From: Pseudomonas yamanorum
Lineage (GTDB): Bacteria > Pseudomonadota > Gammaproteobacteria > Pseudomonadales > Pseudomonadaceae
Reading direction: 5' to 3'
DNA: 64,000 nucleotides
NCBI RefSeq assembly: GCF_900105735.1
Contig: NZ_LT629793.1
Span: 1,116,001 to 1,180,000 of the forward strand
Positions within the stretch are counted from its first letter, which is position 1. Each line of letters starts with the position of its first letter. A program made the translations under genes and the position numbers. The notes beneath the pieces are model-generated. The model had not been told where the DNA came from. It ran no database searches and was given only the letters and a program-made list of their open reading frames with translations. Of this stretch, positions 27,455 through 37,916 are shown piece after piece.

Positions 27455-28979
27455 ATGACTTCCTTGCCCGATCTCAACCAAATGCCCCCCGATCAACTGC
27501 GTGCACTCGCAGCGCAGTTGCTGTCGAAGGTCGATATCATGGGCCGAGAGAGCCGCCGCGACAAGACCGTCATCGAGCAGCTCTCTCACGAGATCGCCGT
27601 CCTCAAACGCCACAAGTTTGTCAAGCGCAGTGAGCAGATCAGCCCGGCGCAAGGCAGCTTGCTGGATGACTTGCTTAACACCGACCTCGAAGCCATCGAC
27701 GCCGAGTTGAAAGCACTTCGTCCCGCCCCGGCACCGGACGAAGCACGCCAACAACCCAAGCGCACGCCGTTACCAACGCAGTTTCCACCTACCGTCATTC
27801 ATCACGAGCCGGAGAACACCGAGTGTGCCTGCGGCTGCCAGTTGCAACGCATCGGCGAAGATGTCAGCGAGAAATTGGATTACACCCCTGGCGTGTTTAC
27901 GGTTGAGCAACATGTGCGTGGAAAGTGGGCCTGCCGTCTGTGCGAAACACTGATCCAGGCCCCGGTGCCGGCCCAAGTAATCGACAAGGGCATCCCGACC
28001 GCAGGCCTGTTGGCCCGTGTGATGGTGGCGAAGTTCGCAGACCATTTGCCGCTGTACCGGCAGGAAAAGATCTTCGGCCGTGCCGGTCTGGCGATTCCGC
28101 GTTCGACGCTAGCTCAGTGGGTCGGCCAAACTGGCGTACAAATGCAACCGTTGGTAGATGCACTGCGCGAAGCCGTGCTGGCACAGCAAGTCGTCCATGC
28201 CGATGAAACACCGGTGCAGATGTTGGCACCGGGCGAAAAGAAAACACATCGAGCGTACGTCTGGGCCTACTGCACGACACCATTCTCGGCACTTAGATCG
28301 GTGGCCTACGACTTCAGTCCCAGCCGTGCAGGCGAACATGCGCGCAACTTCCTGGGCACCTGGAACGGCAAGCTGGTGTGCGATGACTTCGCAGGCTACA
28401 AGGCCGGCTTCGAGCAAGGCATCACCGAAATCGGTTGCATGGCCCATGCCCGGCGCAGGTTTTTCGACCTGCATGTGGCGAACAAAAGCCAGTTGGCAGA
28501 GCAAGCGTTGCACTCCATCAGCGGCCTGTACGAAGTCGAACGGCAGGCCAAAGAAATGAGCGATGAAGACCGCAGGCAATTACGTCAGAAAATAGCGGTG
28601 CCCATCGCTGAAAAACTGTATGAGTGGATGCTGGCTGAGCGCGCTTGTGCCCGAGGGATCGGCCACGGCCAAAGCACTGGATTACAGCTTGAAACGCTGG
28701 GTAGCGCTGACGCGCTACCTGGATAATGGTGCCGTGCCCATCGACAACAATGCCGTGGAGAACCAGATCAGGCCGTGGGCGCTTGGTAGGTCGAACTGGC
28801 TCTTCGCTGGATCGCTGCGCAGTGGTAAACGGGCGGCGGCGATCATGAGTTTGATCCAGTCAGCGCGCATCAACGGGCACGATCCGTATGTTTATCTCAA
28901 GGATGTACTGACGCGGCTGCCGACGCAGCGGGCCAGCGAGATCGAGCAACTGCTTCCGCATAAGTGGCAACTGGCTTAA
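27455..28979 (+). pseudogene. tnpC: IS66 transposase TnpC with a frameshift
   Basis: About 508 codons in two frames. Start at the ATG of MTSLPDLNQMPPDQLRAL. The first frame covers the zipper/basic region, the Cys-rich segment (ECACGCQL, CRLCE) and most of the DDE core (HADETPVQML, CDDFAGYKAG). At ~28640, compared with the copy at 10205, two bases are missing (after ERA), and the rest (LVPEGSATAKALDYSLKRW through NNAVENQIRPWALGRSNW to EIEQLLPHKW) is in another frame. Either recent decay after insertion or a sequence error. Confidence 0.87.
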
Positions 28980-29039
28980 TCAAGCAAGACATTATGCCCG
29001 GCGCACACCCAAGAGCGCACAGTTCGACAAAGGAAAGCT

Positions 29040-29687
29040 ATGAAAAAACTCATCTTCGACCTAGACGGCACTCTTGTTGATTCCGCACCAGGTATTGTCG
29101 TCAGTCTGACTCACGCTGTTCGGGCTCTAGGTCATGACTTCACGCCCTATGCCGGAATCACGCACCTTTTGGGGCCGCCGATGACTCAGGTAATGGCGCA
29201 ATTGCTAGAGCCTTATGGAGATGACCGGGTCGATGAGGGCGTCGAGCTGTACCGGACACATTATGGGCAGGACGGTATCTCTGGATCAGTGGCTTACACG
29301 GGAATAAGACAAGTTATTGATTCGCTGGCTACACAAGGATATGCGTTGTACGTTGCTACCTCTAAACGTCAGGGGTTTGCCGAGCGCATTCTGAGCGATA
29401 CAGGGCTGCGAGAGTATTTCCAAAGCGTTTTCGGTACTTCGCCGGACGGTAAACTGGACGACAAATCCCACTTGCTGGATACAATGCTGGCGAAAGAAGC
29501 GATCCTTCCTAAATCCGCCTGCATGATCGGTGACAAACGCGATGATATTATCGCCGCCCATCAAAACGGGTTACTTGCCATTGGCGTCCTCTGGGGCTAC
29601 GGCACCCGCAATGAGCTGATCGAGTGCGGTGCCGACAAGCTAGTCGAGCAGCCGACCCATTTGCTGGATGCAATCCTAAAAGACTGA
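29040..29687 (+). CDS. HAD-superfamily phosphatase carried as IS66 passenger
   Basis: 215 residues, close to the phosphoglycolate-phosphatase-like (Gph/PGP) branch. Motif I DLDGTLVDS (nucleophile Asp7, acid Asp9) at residues 6-14, a helical cap (~15-80), motif II Thr/Ser in YVATSKRQG, motif III Lys in the KLDDKSHLL stretch, motif IV MIGDKRDDIIAA. Good ribosome-binding site (AAAGGAAAGCT before ATG). It lies between tnpC and the right terminal repeat, so it moves with the element. The substrate cannot be told from sequence; a small phosphorylated metabolite or nucleotide is typical. Confidence 0.88.
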   Translation: MKKLIFDLDGTLVDSAPGIVVSLTHAVRALGHDFTPYAGITHLLGPPMTQVMAQLLEPYGDDRVDEGVELYRTHYGQDGISGSVAYTGIRQVIDSLATQGYALYVATSKRQGFAERILSDTGLREYFQSVFGTSPDGKLDDKSHLLDTMLAKEAILPKSACMIGDKRDDIIAAHQNGLLAIGVLWGYGTRNELIECGADKLVEQPTHLLDAILKD

Positions 29688-29834
29688 GGTGCAAGACCTA
29701 TGAGCCAGCCGCTCCCCAGTTCTTGACTTGCCAGCCCCAGCCAATTAATTGACCAGTCCGGAAAACTGAAGTGGACACCATTGTCTTGATGTTTGGACAG
29801 TAAAGGCGACTTCACCGGACGCTTACAGTTGAGC

Positions 29835-30344
29835 CATAGAATAGCATTGCACACTAAAACTCCATTGGCACGCCTTTCTGATGTCAATGTGATGGATGTC
29901 AGAGAAGACGCAAGCCGAATGTATTGTTTCTGATACGCGCTGTCTCCGTTCGCGTCTTAAAGCGATATCCTTACGTTAGGACGGCAAAAATCCGGATAGG
30001 CTTGGGCGCTAGGTAGCACTCGTGCCAAACGCTTAGATTTCAATTGGTTTGAACTTAAAGATCCATGGGATTGTGTCAATATCAGCAAAAGAAGTGCACT
30101 TTTCGTTCCTTATTTTTTTGTCTAACTTTTGTAGCAAATTGTATGTGAAGGCCGCGATCTAAAGAAGGCCTGAGGTAGACAGCCGCTTTAAATGGCCCGC
30201 TGCTTCAGTTTCAAAAAACGTCGATTCAATCGTAAACCAGACCTTCCCCTCTCTCAATAATCCCTTTTTCGGCGATAAGATGCTTTCAGTGCCCATTGTC
30301 CGAATTACAGGCGCACCTCTCCTGCATTCACTAATCGTTTTCGC
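29835..30344. other. Region with no recognisable gene
   Basis: About 510 nt of decayed sequence between the IS66 element and an IS5 relic; only short, unsupported frames. Confidence 0.4.
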
Positions 30345-30830
30345 ATCATTCACAGGCTCGACAGAACAAACAGCGTGGTCTGCTGCGCAGTGCTTTTCAG
30401 CAGACCTCGGAAGCGTACTTTCGTATAACCAAACTGGCGTCTTATCACCCTAACTGATGCTCAACCTTAGCGCGCACCCGGGCTTTCGCGTATTCGTTTT
30501 TGCGACGCATACACCCGATCAGACTCCTCGTTGCATGACTTTTTTACAGCTGGGTTGCGCTGCAATCGACCAGATTATCCGGCAATCATGATGCTCGGGA
30601 CGATTTTGGACGCCGGTGTAACCAGCGTCGCCAGAGACGTAATTTTCTCCTACGCGCAGTAAATGATCGACCGGAGCTACGCCCGCTACATTCTCCGCCG
30701 TATCCACCACGCCACGCACCAAAGGGATTTCGGCATCGACACCGCTGTACGCTTTTATCCCGAAGAAATATTGATTGCCTTTCTGAAAAGCCCCCATAGC
30801 ATCGTCGATCATACCTGCGCCGCCGCCAGA
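30345..30830 (-). pseudogene. IS5-family transposase relic
   Basis: Several frames together show an IS5 transposase: KGNQYFFGIKAYSGVDAE (DDE region), GDAGYTGVQNRPEH, then ARVRAKVEHQLG, and finally FGYTKVRFRGLLKSTAQQTT in another frame. Stops and shifts interrupt it. The N-terminal third is missing. Confidence 0.75.
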
Positions 30831-31340
30831 GTCAGCGTCACAATCGGGGTGACGGCGCAGGTCGAAGTGTTCAGGTTGCCAGAGAATGTCAGCATACCGG
30901 CTTCAGCAAAAGCACTACTGGAAACGGCGGCTATAGCCATACCGCGTGTGAGAAGCTAAATCTGCTTAATATGCGGATCTCATTAAGATGTATTTTCCTG
31001 CGATCGACAGGTGGGTCAACGGCAGATTGATTCCCCTCACTCTTCTATGAGCCCTGACCACGAAACATACTGGACAAGTCCAGCAATTGGTGCACACAGG
31101 GATGTGGGAGCCGCCTCCAGCAAAGAAAAAACTAAGCAGACGTTAGCTATAGCGCCATCAACATTCCCGTAACTATAGCGTCAGGGGAAAGAAACAGTAA
31201 AATTTGTTGCTGACGCAAGTAGAAATTAAATACAGGACGAATAAAAAAATGAAAGATAAGTGAGTTATAGTGATCAACCAACCGCGCCCGCCTAGAAACT
31301 ACTCGCCGACTGGTCGTTCCAATTTGATATCTTCCCCGAG
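30831..31340. other. Region with no recognisable gene
   Basis: About 510 nt, no supported coding or RNA signal. Confidence 0.35.
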
Positions 31341-31341
31341 A

Positions 31342-31690
31342 TCACTTGTGCCCAAGCTTACCCAGTTGGAGCGGTAAGGCTGAGCACTTGAGATGATCGC
31401 ATAGCCATTGACACCATTTGTAACTCCAGCATAACTTCCCACTCGTACACCTGACTCTTCTTCGACTTCGGCCGAGATTCAGAACGCCAGTCAGTGAATG
31501 CCATTCCCATTGAGCCCAGATGAAAGTGACGTGCCCCCTCCAGGCTTGATTCGGTACCAGCACATCTAACTCCCGATTCAAATGTTCGGAATGTCAGGCC
31601 GTTCAACCGTTGCTTGTTTGTAGGCATGTGATCCCATTTGATTGCGGACAAACTGCACTTCCGGCACAGCGCTTCGCTCCTTGAGAATCC
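31342..31690 (-). pseudogene. IS3-family OrfB relic
   Basis: A short frame reads NRELDVLVPNQAWRGHVTFI, then W-HSLTGVLNLG-SRRR, aligning with the first catalytic-Asp region of IS3 transposases (pattern PNxVWxxDITYI...LAVVLDLxSRR); the Asp itself is His here. No other part of the element is clear. Confidence 0.5.
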
Positions 31691-32514
31691 CCATCTGCTA
31701 ACCGTCATCCTACATCATCGATTCGATGCTCCAGCTACCGGAGGCTCTTCGACTGCGCGTAAAAAAGTTCGTTGGCCCGAATGCGTGACCGAAGCCGATT
31801 AACGTCTACAGTTCGGCGCCTGAGGCGATAGACATAGTAACACGAGCGAGAGGTATCAGAGAACGCACAAAGTCAATTGAACGGCTTCTGGGGGCTCAGT
31901 TAATCAATTACTGCTGTCCTCGTACTCTTCCGAAATCAAGCGCACGGTAGCTAAAAGGATCTCTCGCAGTCGTAGGCGAGCGGTTAGAGCTGCCAATTCC
32001 TGTATTTTCTGCTGCACAGACATCAGCGCCCTGCACTGCGGAATAACACTTTGTACTTCTGATGAGGTTGATTGAAACAGAGACGCAACCCTGACACAAC
32101 CTTGATCAAGGAGCGGTACCGCAACCAGCTACGCTTCTATCTCTTGCTTCAGCCTGAAGCCACTTGCCAACACCAAAAAAGGTAGGCTCTATTTGAAGAC
32201 GCATTAGCCTGGCCTTGTCGTCGAGTTCAAAGATGCCCCTCTAACATACTGATAGGCCATTGCTACGCCCGAAATCAACTGGGAATTCATGACGCTGATG
32301 CCAAAAGTGCGAAAAAACAGCTTTCAGCCGCCATAAATGAAATATTCGGCGCCAATAAAATGAACACGTTTCTCCTCCAGCAGTATGTGCTTTTTGAGCG
32401 GGTTAGAAGGGCAAGCATCAGCTATCAGCCATCAGCCATCAGCTATCAGCTATCAGCTATCAGCGAGTGTTGACCATTGGACTTGCCCCTACAAAGCCGG
32501 ACACCAACTCCCCG
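31691..32514. other. Decayed region with a tandem heptamer
   Basis: About 820 nt without a supported gene; contains the repeat 32416-32464. Confidence 0.35.
32416..32464. repeat. Tandem heptamer (YATCAGC)x7
   Basis: Seven head-to-tail units, CATCAGC or TATCAGC (order C,T,C,C,T,T,T). Noncoding as far as can be seen. Confidence 0.9.
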
Positions 32515-33520
32515 TTAAATTGATGCCACTGCCAAGCGCCTGAACTCCCTCGGAGAGAGATAGTTCAAGGCACTGTGCGGATGCTGCTCGTTGTAATGTT
32601 CAAAGGCAATTGCCAGGTTACGCAGCGCCGTTTCTCGATCCGGTTTGGACATCTGCGCCACGTAATCGCGCTTGATCGTCTTCACGAAGCTCTCGGCCAT
32701 GCCGTTGCTCTGCGGGCTGCGAACCGGTGTGGTCACCGGATGCAAGCCGATCTGTCGAGCAAACAAGCGCGTCTGCTCGACAGTGTAGACCGAACCGTTA
32801 TCGCTGAGCCATTGAACTGACGTGGCGGGCAGTTGATCACCAAAACGATTCTCCACGCTTTCCAGCATCAGGTCGCGGATATCATCGCCGCTGTAACCGG
32901 TCGGGCTCGCGACCCAGCCGATAGCTTCGCGATCACTGCAGTCCAGGGCGAAGGTCACGGCCAGTTTGGCGCCGTCCTCGCAACGAAACTCAAAGCCGTC
33001 CGAGCACCAACGCCTGATGCTGAATTTCAACCACCAGCTCAGCATCGTCCACAGGCCTGCTTCGCCGTGTCTTGGGCGATACCGATTGCTTGATTCGAAC
33101 CGTTAATTGCGAGCGCGCCAAACCGAGACATTCGCTGACCAGCTTCACTGGTCGTCCCCCGGCAAAAAGGATGAGTGCGCAATCCATTTTCGCGACCGGG
33201 CGATCTCCACGGCCTCTTTGAGGATTTCTGCTTCCATCGTTTTTGACCAGCATCCGTTGCAGTTCACGGATCTGCTTGAGCGCATCGCTCAGCTCGGAGG
33301 CAGGCACGACGGCTTCGCCAGCACTGACCGCCGATAGGCTGCCGTCCTGATAGAGCTTGCGCCACAGGAACAACTGGTTGGCATTGATGCCGTTGCGCCG
33401 AGCGACGACCGACACACTTTGTCCTGGCTCAAGGCTCTCGCGAACCATCGCCAGCTTTTGCTCCGGGCTCCAGCGGCGCCGCCGCTACTGGCCCAAAAGC
33501 TCCCCACTCTTATCGTTGCT
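32515..33520 (-). pseudogene. IS3-family element (IS2-like) with large internal deletion
   Basis: OrfA is recognisable upstream ([32 protein letters not shown], then [13 protein letters not shown]). OrfB begins ([19 protein letters not shown]) but jumps from VVEIQHQAL to the catalytic core [15 protein letters not shown], so about 80 residues are deleted. The rest is well kept: [10 protein letters not shown] with the second Asp, [20 protein letters not shown] with the Glu, and the end [17 protein letters not shown]. Several frame breaks; not functional. Confidence 0.82.
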
Positions 33521-33808
33521 GTTAGTCATAAACATAACCGTTTGCCTATCCCTTATCGTAAGGGGGAAACGGTGTCCTGTCTTTCATAGGGCTCGTTCAT
33601 GGGGCTCGTTCAACCATCTGATGCAACCCTTTCCATACGTATGGGAGACGGCCAGCAAATTTTTAAGACAAGTCTCATGTTATCCCCTCCTATCTCAAGG
33701 GGATCATGTAAAAAGCACCCGAATATGGTGTCTTTTGTAAGTATATGTAAGAGCCCATACCAAAGACGCCCCTTTCTTTAATGCAAAACTACTAACTCGG
33801 AATCGACC
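33521..33808. promoter_or_regulatory. Region upstream of the fimbrial operon
   Basis: About 290 nt between the IS relic and the first pilin gene, the only place for the operon promoter. No specific motif is assigned. Confidence 0.3.
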
Positions 33809-34459
33809 ATGAGCTATGTTAAAAAATCACTACTATTGACGTTGGCCTCACTTATTGCAACAAGCGCATTTGCGGCTGATACCGCGGACTTGAAAGTCAT
33901 TGGCTCCATTGTACCAACCGCATGTACACCAGTTTTTTCAGGTGGGGGGGTGGTTGATTATGGCACCATAATTCTCACAGACCTCAGTCCAACAGCCATG
34001 ACAAAACTTGCGCCTAAGAATATCTCTTATACCGTTACTTGTGATGCACCGATCAGTATTGGTCTATCTTGGCTAGATTCGCGTGGGCCCACAGTAAACG
34101 ACGATGAACATATTTATGCTACTGATTTTGGTTTAGGTTTGCATGAGGGCGTGAAAATTGGGCGGTATGACATTGCCTTTGACGGGACTAGCACCATTGC
34201 AGATGGCGAAAAAGCAGATTTGATTTACCGCATTGGTAAGGATGGTGTCTGGGCCCCTTCAGCTAGTACGGGACACGTTATACCTAACGGTGCTCGTACC
34301 TTTGCCCTCGCCCCACCTGGCACGATTGCACCTGGCGCTTATAGAGTTATCTCAGGCGGCTTGATCGTCACTGCGTCTATTGGCCGAACCGACAGGCTCG
34401 AATTGAACACTGCCATCCAACTTGACGGACTTTCGACGATGATCGTTAATTATTTGTAA
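33809..34459 (+). CDS. DUF1120 fimbrial major subunit
   Basis: 216 residues with a signal peptide (MSYVKKSLLLTLASLIATSAFA, cut before ADT). The mature part has the DUF1120 pilin pattern: ADLKVIGSIVPTACTPVFSG, VDYGTI, KNISYTVTCDAP with the two Cys forming the pilin disulfide, and a beta-rich end TAIQLDGLSTMIVNYL for donor-strand exchange. First gene of a pilin-chaperone-usher-pilin operon, so probably the main shaft subunit. Base composition is AT-richer than the T3SS genes, suggesting acquisition. Confidence 0.88.
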   Translation: MSYVKKSLLLTLASLIATSAFAADTADLKVIGSIVPTACTPVFSGGGVVDYGTIILTDLSPTAMTKLAPKNISYTVTCDAPISIGLSWLDSRGPTVNDDEHIYATDFGLGLHEGVKIGRYDIAFDGTSTIADGEKADLIYRIGKDGVWAPSASTGHVIPNGARTFALAPPGTIAPGAYRVISGGLIVTASIGRTDRLELNTAIQLDGLSTMIVNYL

Positions 34460-34467
34460 GCATGTCG

Positions 34468-34498
34468 GGGCTGTACTCATGAAAGGTGAGTCCAGCCC
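34468..34498 (+). promoter_or_regulatory. Hairpin after the major pilin gene
   Basis: GGGCTGTACTCA pairs with TGAGTCCAGCCC around a 7-nt loop just after the stop codon, without a T run. Such intercistronic hairpins in fimbrial operons usually lower read-through or stabilise the pilin mRNA, making more subunit than chaperone and usher; that role is inferred. Confidence 0.6.
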
Positions 34499-34586
34499 TA
34501 CAACTAACATAACAATCTTGTCAGAAGATATTTAACTGAGTTTTCTGGTGGCAAGTTTATGACGCATTGATTTCGCAGAGTGAATT

Positions 34587-35321
34587 ATGAGCTTTTCATA
34601 CATTAGCAAAAATCGTTTTGTATTGGCTGGGATATGGACATTATTTAGTGGAATCATACATGCATCGGGAATGGTGCCTGAAACTTCTGTTGTATTAATC
34701 AACGCTGGAGATGGAGAAGGAACAATCAATGTGACAAATACGGATGACAAGGCCGCCTTACTCTATGTCTCGATGGACAATGTACCTGAAGATCAGGAGA
34801 ACCTAGTTCTGGTGACCCCCCCTATATCTCGGGTCGAAGCTGGGGAAAAGCAGCTGGTCAGATTCATCCTCCAATCAGAAAAACCAATAACTACGCAGCG
34901 CCTCAAACGGGTGAATTTTGAAGGAATTCCACAGAAGCTCTTTGATTCGAACGCAAAGGTAGGTGTTACTGTGCGCCAAAACTTACCTGTTTTAATTACT
35001 CCAAGCGACTTACCACTGAAGGCCGACCCTTGGACCCTGTTGAAATGGACTATAGAAGATAAAAATCTTGTAGTTAAAAATGATAGCCGTTACGTTGTCC
35101 GATTGAATCAACAATTAAATATAACACCGTCCGAAATTCGTTTATTATTGCCGAGAACATATATACTGCCAGGGCAATCGGTATATCTTCCATTACCAAC
35201 AGATAAATTGTTGAGATCGGATGCCATTCTTCGTATTTATCCAGTAAGTAATTATGGTTTCGCAGTAAAACCTTTTGATGTGAGGCTTGACAAAGGACAA
35301 GTCGGAACGTTAGAGCGGTGA
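34587..35321 (+). CDS. Periplasmic fimbrial chaperone (PapD-like)
   Basis: 244 residues with a signal peptide (to about IIHASG). Two Ig-like domains: the N-terminal one with SVVLINAGDGEGTINVTN and the alternating hydrophobic G1 strand in VGVTVRQNLPVLI, preceded by QLVRFIL (Arg of the subunit-binding cleft); the C-terminal domain from about residue 145. Role: folds and caps pilin subunits until they reach the usher. The downstream usher begins inside its stop codon. Confidence 0.9.
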   Translation: MSFSYISKNRFVLAGIWTLFSGIIHASGMVPETSVVLINAGDGEGTINVTNTDDKAALLYVSMDNVPEDQENLVLVTPPISRVEAGEKQLVRFILQSEKPITTQRLKRVNFEGIPQKLFDSNAKVGVTVRQNLPVLITPSDLPLKADPWTLLKWTIEDKNLVVKNDSRYVVRLNQQLNITPSEIRLLLPRTYILPGQSVYLPLPTDKLLRSDAILRIYPVSNYGFAVKPFDVRLDKGQVGTLER

Positions 35322-37888
35322 TTTTCGTGATTTCGAATATTGCTTATTTCAATTTAGCTCAACTAATTACGAGTATCCCGAAAATTACATTTCGGCTCCT
35401 TATTCATCTGAGCATGCACCTCGCGGGGCTCGCCATTTTGGGGGCGCAAAGCGCAAATGCAGCATCAATTAAAGGTTCAACGTCGGAAAATTCGTCCACT
35501 AATGATGTCGCCCCTTCAGTTGCGTTCGATTTTGCCATGCTGAAGAGCCGCGGCCTAGACCCAAAGATCGCTGAACTATTCAGTCGAGAGTCGCGTTTTC
35601 CCGGGGGGAATCGCAGGGTTGGATTGGTTGTCAATGGTAGCCCACGCGGCAGTGTGGAAGTGCAATTCGATGACGATGGCCAACTATGTTTTAATCAAGC
35701 ACTGATGAAACAAGCAAACTTAAGAGTCCCGGACGATCGGTTCAAACTAGGCAGTGAAGGGAATTGTTACGACTTCAACTCAGCGCATCCTCAAACCGAA
35801 GTAACACTGAGGCCCAGTCTGGAAGAGGTTTTTATCGTCGTCAGTGCCGACGCCATTTGCCCGGCAAAAGAAGACATCGGCGTTTTCCAAAATGGTGGAG
35901 TTGGTGGTCTGCTAAACTATGAAGTTCTGGGGCAATCCAGCAGACTCTCTCATTCGTCGAGTGATTTTTATTTAAGTAATGTGGAGCTGGGGTTCAACGC
36001 TGACGACTGGATAATACGTAGTCGCCAGACCTTTTCAGTCAATAGCGGAGTAAGTAATTTTCAATCTTTATATACTTACGCCCAAAAAACTATCGTAACT
36101 TCGAAACAGATACTCCAATTTGGGGAAATCAACATCCGTAACTCTGTATTCCCTGGGACGGCTATAACAGGCTTGCAAGTGACGCCAGAAGAAGCTTTGC
36201 TGGGCAGAAGCTTAGTTGGTACAGTCGTTGAGGGTATCGCACAGAGTCAGGCTAGGGTCGAAGTTCGACAGGCTGGGGCAGTAATTCATACTTCGCTGGT
36301 ACCAGCCGGCCCTTTCACTTTGTCTAATGTACAGTTGCTCAATAATTTCACAGATCTGGATGTACGGGTTTTTGAAACCAGCGGCCAACAGCGCAATTTT
36401 ACCGTGCCTGCTGCGTCACTAAATCAAAATTTAATGATCGCGCCAGGCTTATCCCTCGCTGCGGGTAAAGTTCGTACATTTGAAAGCCGAGAGATGGACG
36501 CTCCTTTCGTAGTAACAGCGAGTGACGGTTGGAACCTGAATCGCAGCAATCTGCTCACAGTTGGTTTACTAACGAGTAGCAATAATTATCATGCGGCGGG
36601 GTTGACGTTATTTTCGACGGCTCTCCCAAACACTTCGGTTAGTTTTCGGAATACTATATCAAGTACCAGTGACGAAGAGGCCAGGGGCATCCAAGGAAGC
36701 CTCAGCATTACTACTCCCCTTACTGAAAAAATAAGTGCAAATATAAATTACACCCGCCAAACACGTGGCTTTCGTACTTTGCTCGATACAACGCGTAAAC
36801 GGACACCTAGCATCGTCGATAGTGCTCGCAAGGACGAATATGGCGCTTATCTTACTTGGAACGATGAAATATTTGGAGGCTGGACAGCTGGTTATTCAGT
36901 TTCCAAAGGGTTCGACAGCGCTATGTCCAGCCACCTGAGCGCTTCATGGAGCAAGCCTTTTAAACATGCAACTATCAGTCTGAACCTAGAGCGTGATATT
37001 TCAGAGCATGACGGTAACGACAGTAACTTTCGCAACAGTCGTAATTTATACGGTAAAGACACTACTATCTATTTTAATATTAGTATACCCTTGGGTAACA
37101 ATAAAAGTATAAAAGGCTATGCCAGAAAACGTAATGGTGCAACACGATTCGGCACGACCTACGACAACAACACCAACAATTTAGCGATGTACAGTCTAAG
37201 CGCGGAACTTAATAGCAATGATAAAGCGAAAGACTTCAGCGGCAGTATAAAACTATTGCCAAAATTTGCTCAAGTCAATCTTGGATATTCACAGAGCGGT
37301 TCTTATAGCAATACTTATAGTGGTCAGCTACGAGGTGGAATAGCAGTTCATGATAATGGCGTAACATTCTCTCCTTATCCATTGACCGATACTTTTGGGG
37401 TGGCGAAGGTAGGGGATCTGGCCGGGGTTAAGCTCCGAACACCCGTCGGCCCAGTATGGACCGATGCGTGGGGCAACGCAGTTATTCCTCAGATCAATGC
37501 ATATCGGAACACTCGGGTGGAAGTCGAAACTAAGTCCTTACCACGTAATATAGATATTAAAAATGGGTTCCAAGCTATATCCGCCGGACGTGGTTCGGTT
37601 AACAAGCTAGAATTTGATGTGATTAAATCTCGACGTGCATTACTGCAAGTTTCCAACTCCTTGGGAGAACCTCTCAACAAGGGGGCTGTCGTGCTTGACG
37701 CAGATGGGAACTTTATCACGACTGTTGTGGACGGTGGAAATATCTTCATTACTAACGTCAAATTGGACAAGGCATTAAATATTAGCTTGGGAAATGGAAA
37801 ATCCTGCAAAGTAGATTTTAAACTTTCGGACCAGCCAGATTTGAATGTCTATTTTGAAATGGCGAAAGCCACCTGTACACCTGATTAA
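35318..37888 (+). CDS. Outer-membrane fimbrial usher
   Basis: 856 residues, GTG start overlapping the chaperone stop. A long leader ends at QSANA; an internal ATG at 35414 (MHLAGLAILGAQSANAAS) would give a shorter signal peptide and cannot be excluded. The mature protein has the usher N-domain (DFAMLKSRGLDPKIAELF), the 24-strand barrel with plug (YAQKTIVTSKQILQFGEIN, GTAITGLQVTPEEALLG, VRVFETSGQQRNFTVP) and C-terminal domains ending in VYFEMAKATCTPD with two Cys. It matches usher length. It assembles pilins delivered by the chaperone. Confidence 0.92.
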   Translation: MIFVISNIAYFNLAQLITSIPKITFRLLIHLSMHLAGLAILGAQSANAASIKGSTSENSSTNDVAPSVAFDFAMLKSRGLDPKIAELFSRESRFPGGNRRVGLVVNGSPRGSVEVQFDDDGQLCFNQALMKQANLRVPDDRFKLGSEGNCYDFNSAHPQTEVTLRPSLEEVFIVVSADAICPAKEDIGVFQNGGVGGLLNYEVLGQSSRLSHSSSDFYLSNVELGFNADDWIIRSRQTFSVNSGVSNFQSLYTYAQKTIVTSKQILQFGEINIRNSVFPGTAITGLQVTPEEALLGRSLVGTVVEGIAQSQARVEVRQAGAVIHTSLVPAGPFTLSNVQLLNNFTDLDVRVFETSGQQRNFTVPAASLNQNLMIAPGLSLAAGKVRTFESREMDAPFVVTASDGWNLNRSNLLTVGLLTSSNNYHAAGLTLFSTALPNTSVSFRNTISSTSDEEARGIQGSLSITTPLTEKISANINYTRQTRGFRTLLDTTRKRTPSIVDSARKDEYGAYLTWNDEIFGGWTAGYSVSKGFDSAMSSHLSASWSKPFKHATISLNLERDISEHDGNDSNFRNSRNLYGKDTTIYFNISIPLGNNKSIKGYARKRNGATRFGTTYDNNTNNLAMYSLSAELNSNDKAKDFSGSIKLLPKFAQVNLGYSQSGSYSNTYSGQLRGGIAVHDNGVTFSPYPLTDTFGVAKVGDLAGVKLRTPVGPVWTDAWGNAVIPQINAYRNTRVEVETKSLPRNIDIKNGFQAISAGRGSVNKLEFDVIKSRRALLQVSNSLGEPLNKGAVVLDADGNFITTVVDGGNIFITNVKLDKALNISLGNGKSCKVDFKLSDQPDLNVYFEMAKATCTPD

Positions 37889-37916
37889 TTGACAGCCAGC
37901 CTGCGTAGGAATTATT

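Larger units (their letters stand above)
26638..29834 (+). mobile_element. Complete IS66-family element with HAD passenger gene, flanked by 8-bp target duplication
   Basis: The element proper is 26646-29826 (3181 bp). Left end GTAAGCGGATGGCG, right end (read inward) GTAAGCGTCCGGTG, the IS66 terminal signature. AGTTGAGC occurs on both sides (26638-26645 and 29827-29834): a perfect 8-bp duplication, the length made by this family. Between the ends lie tnpA (internal stop), tnpB, tnpC (frameshift) and a HAD phosphatase gene, all in one orientation. The insertion looks recent because the duplication is intact. GTGGACACCATTGTC occurs near both ends (26713, 29771), and near the left end also as an inverted pair (ATGGTGTCCAC at 26691). 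Confidence 0.9.

Noticed and set aside
32416..32464. CRISPR-like array
   Set aside because: Units are 7 nt and contiguous, with no spacers; a simple tandem repeat.
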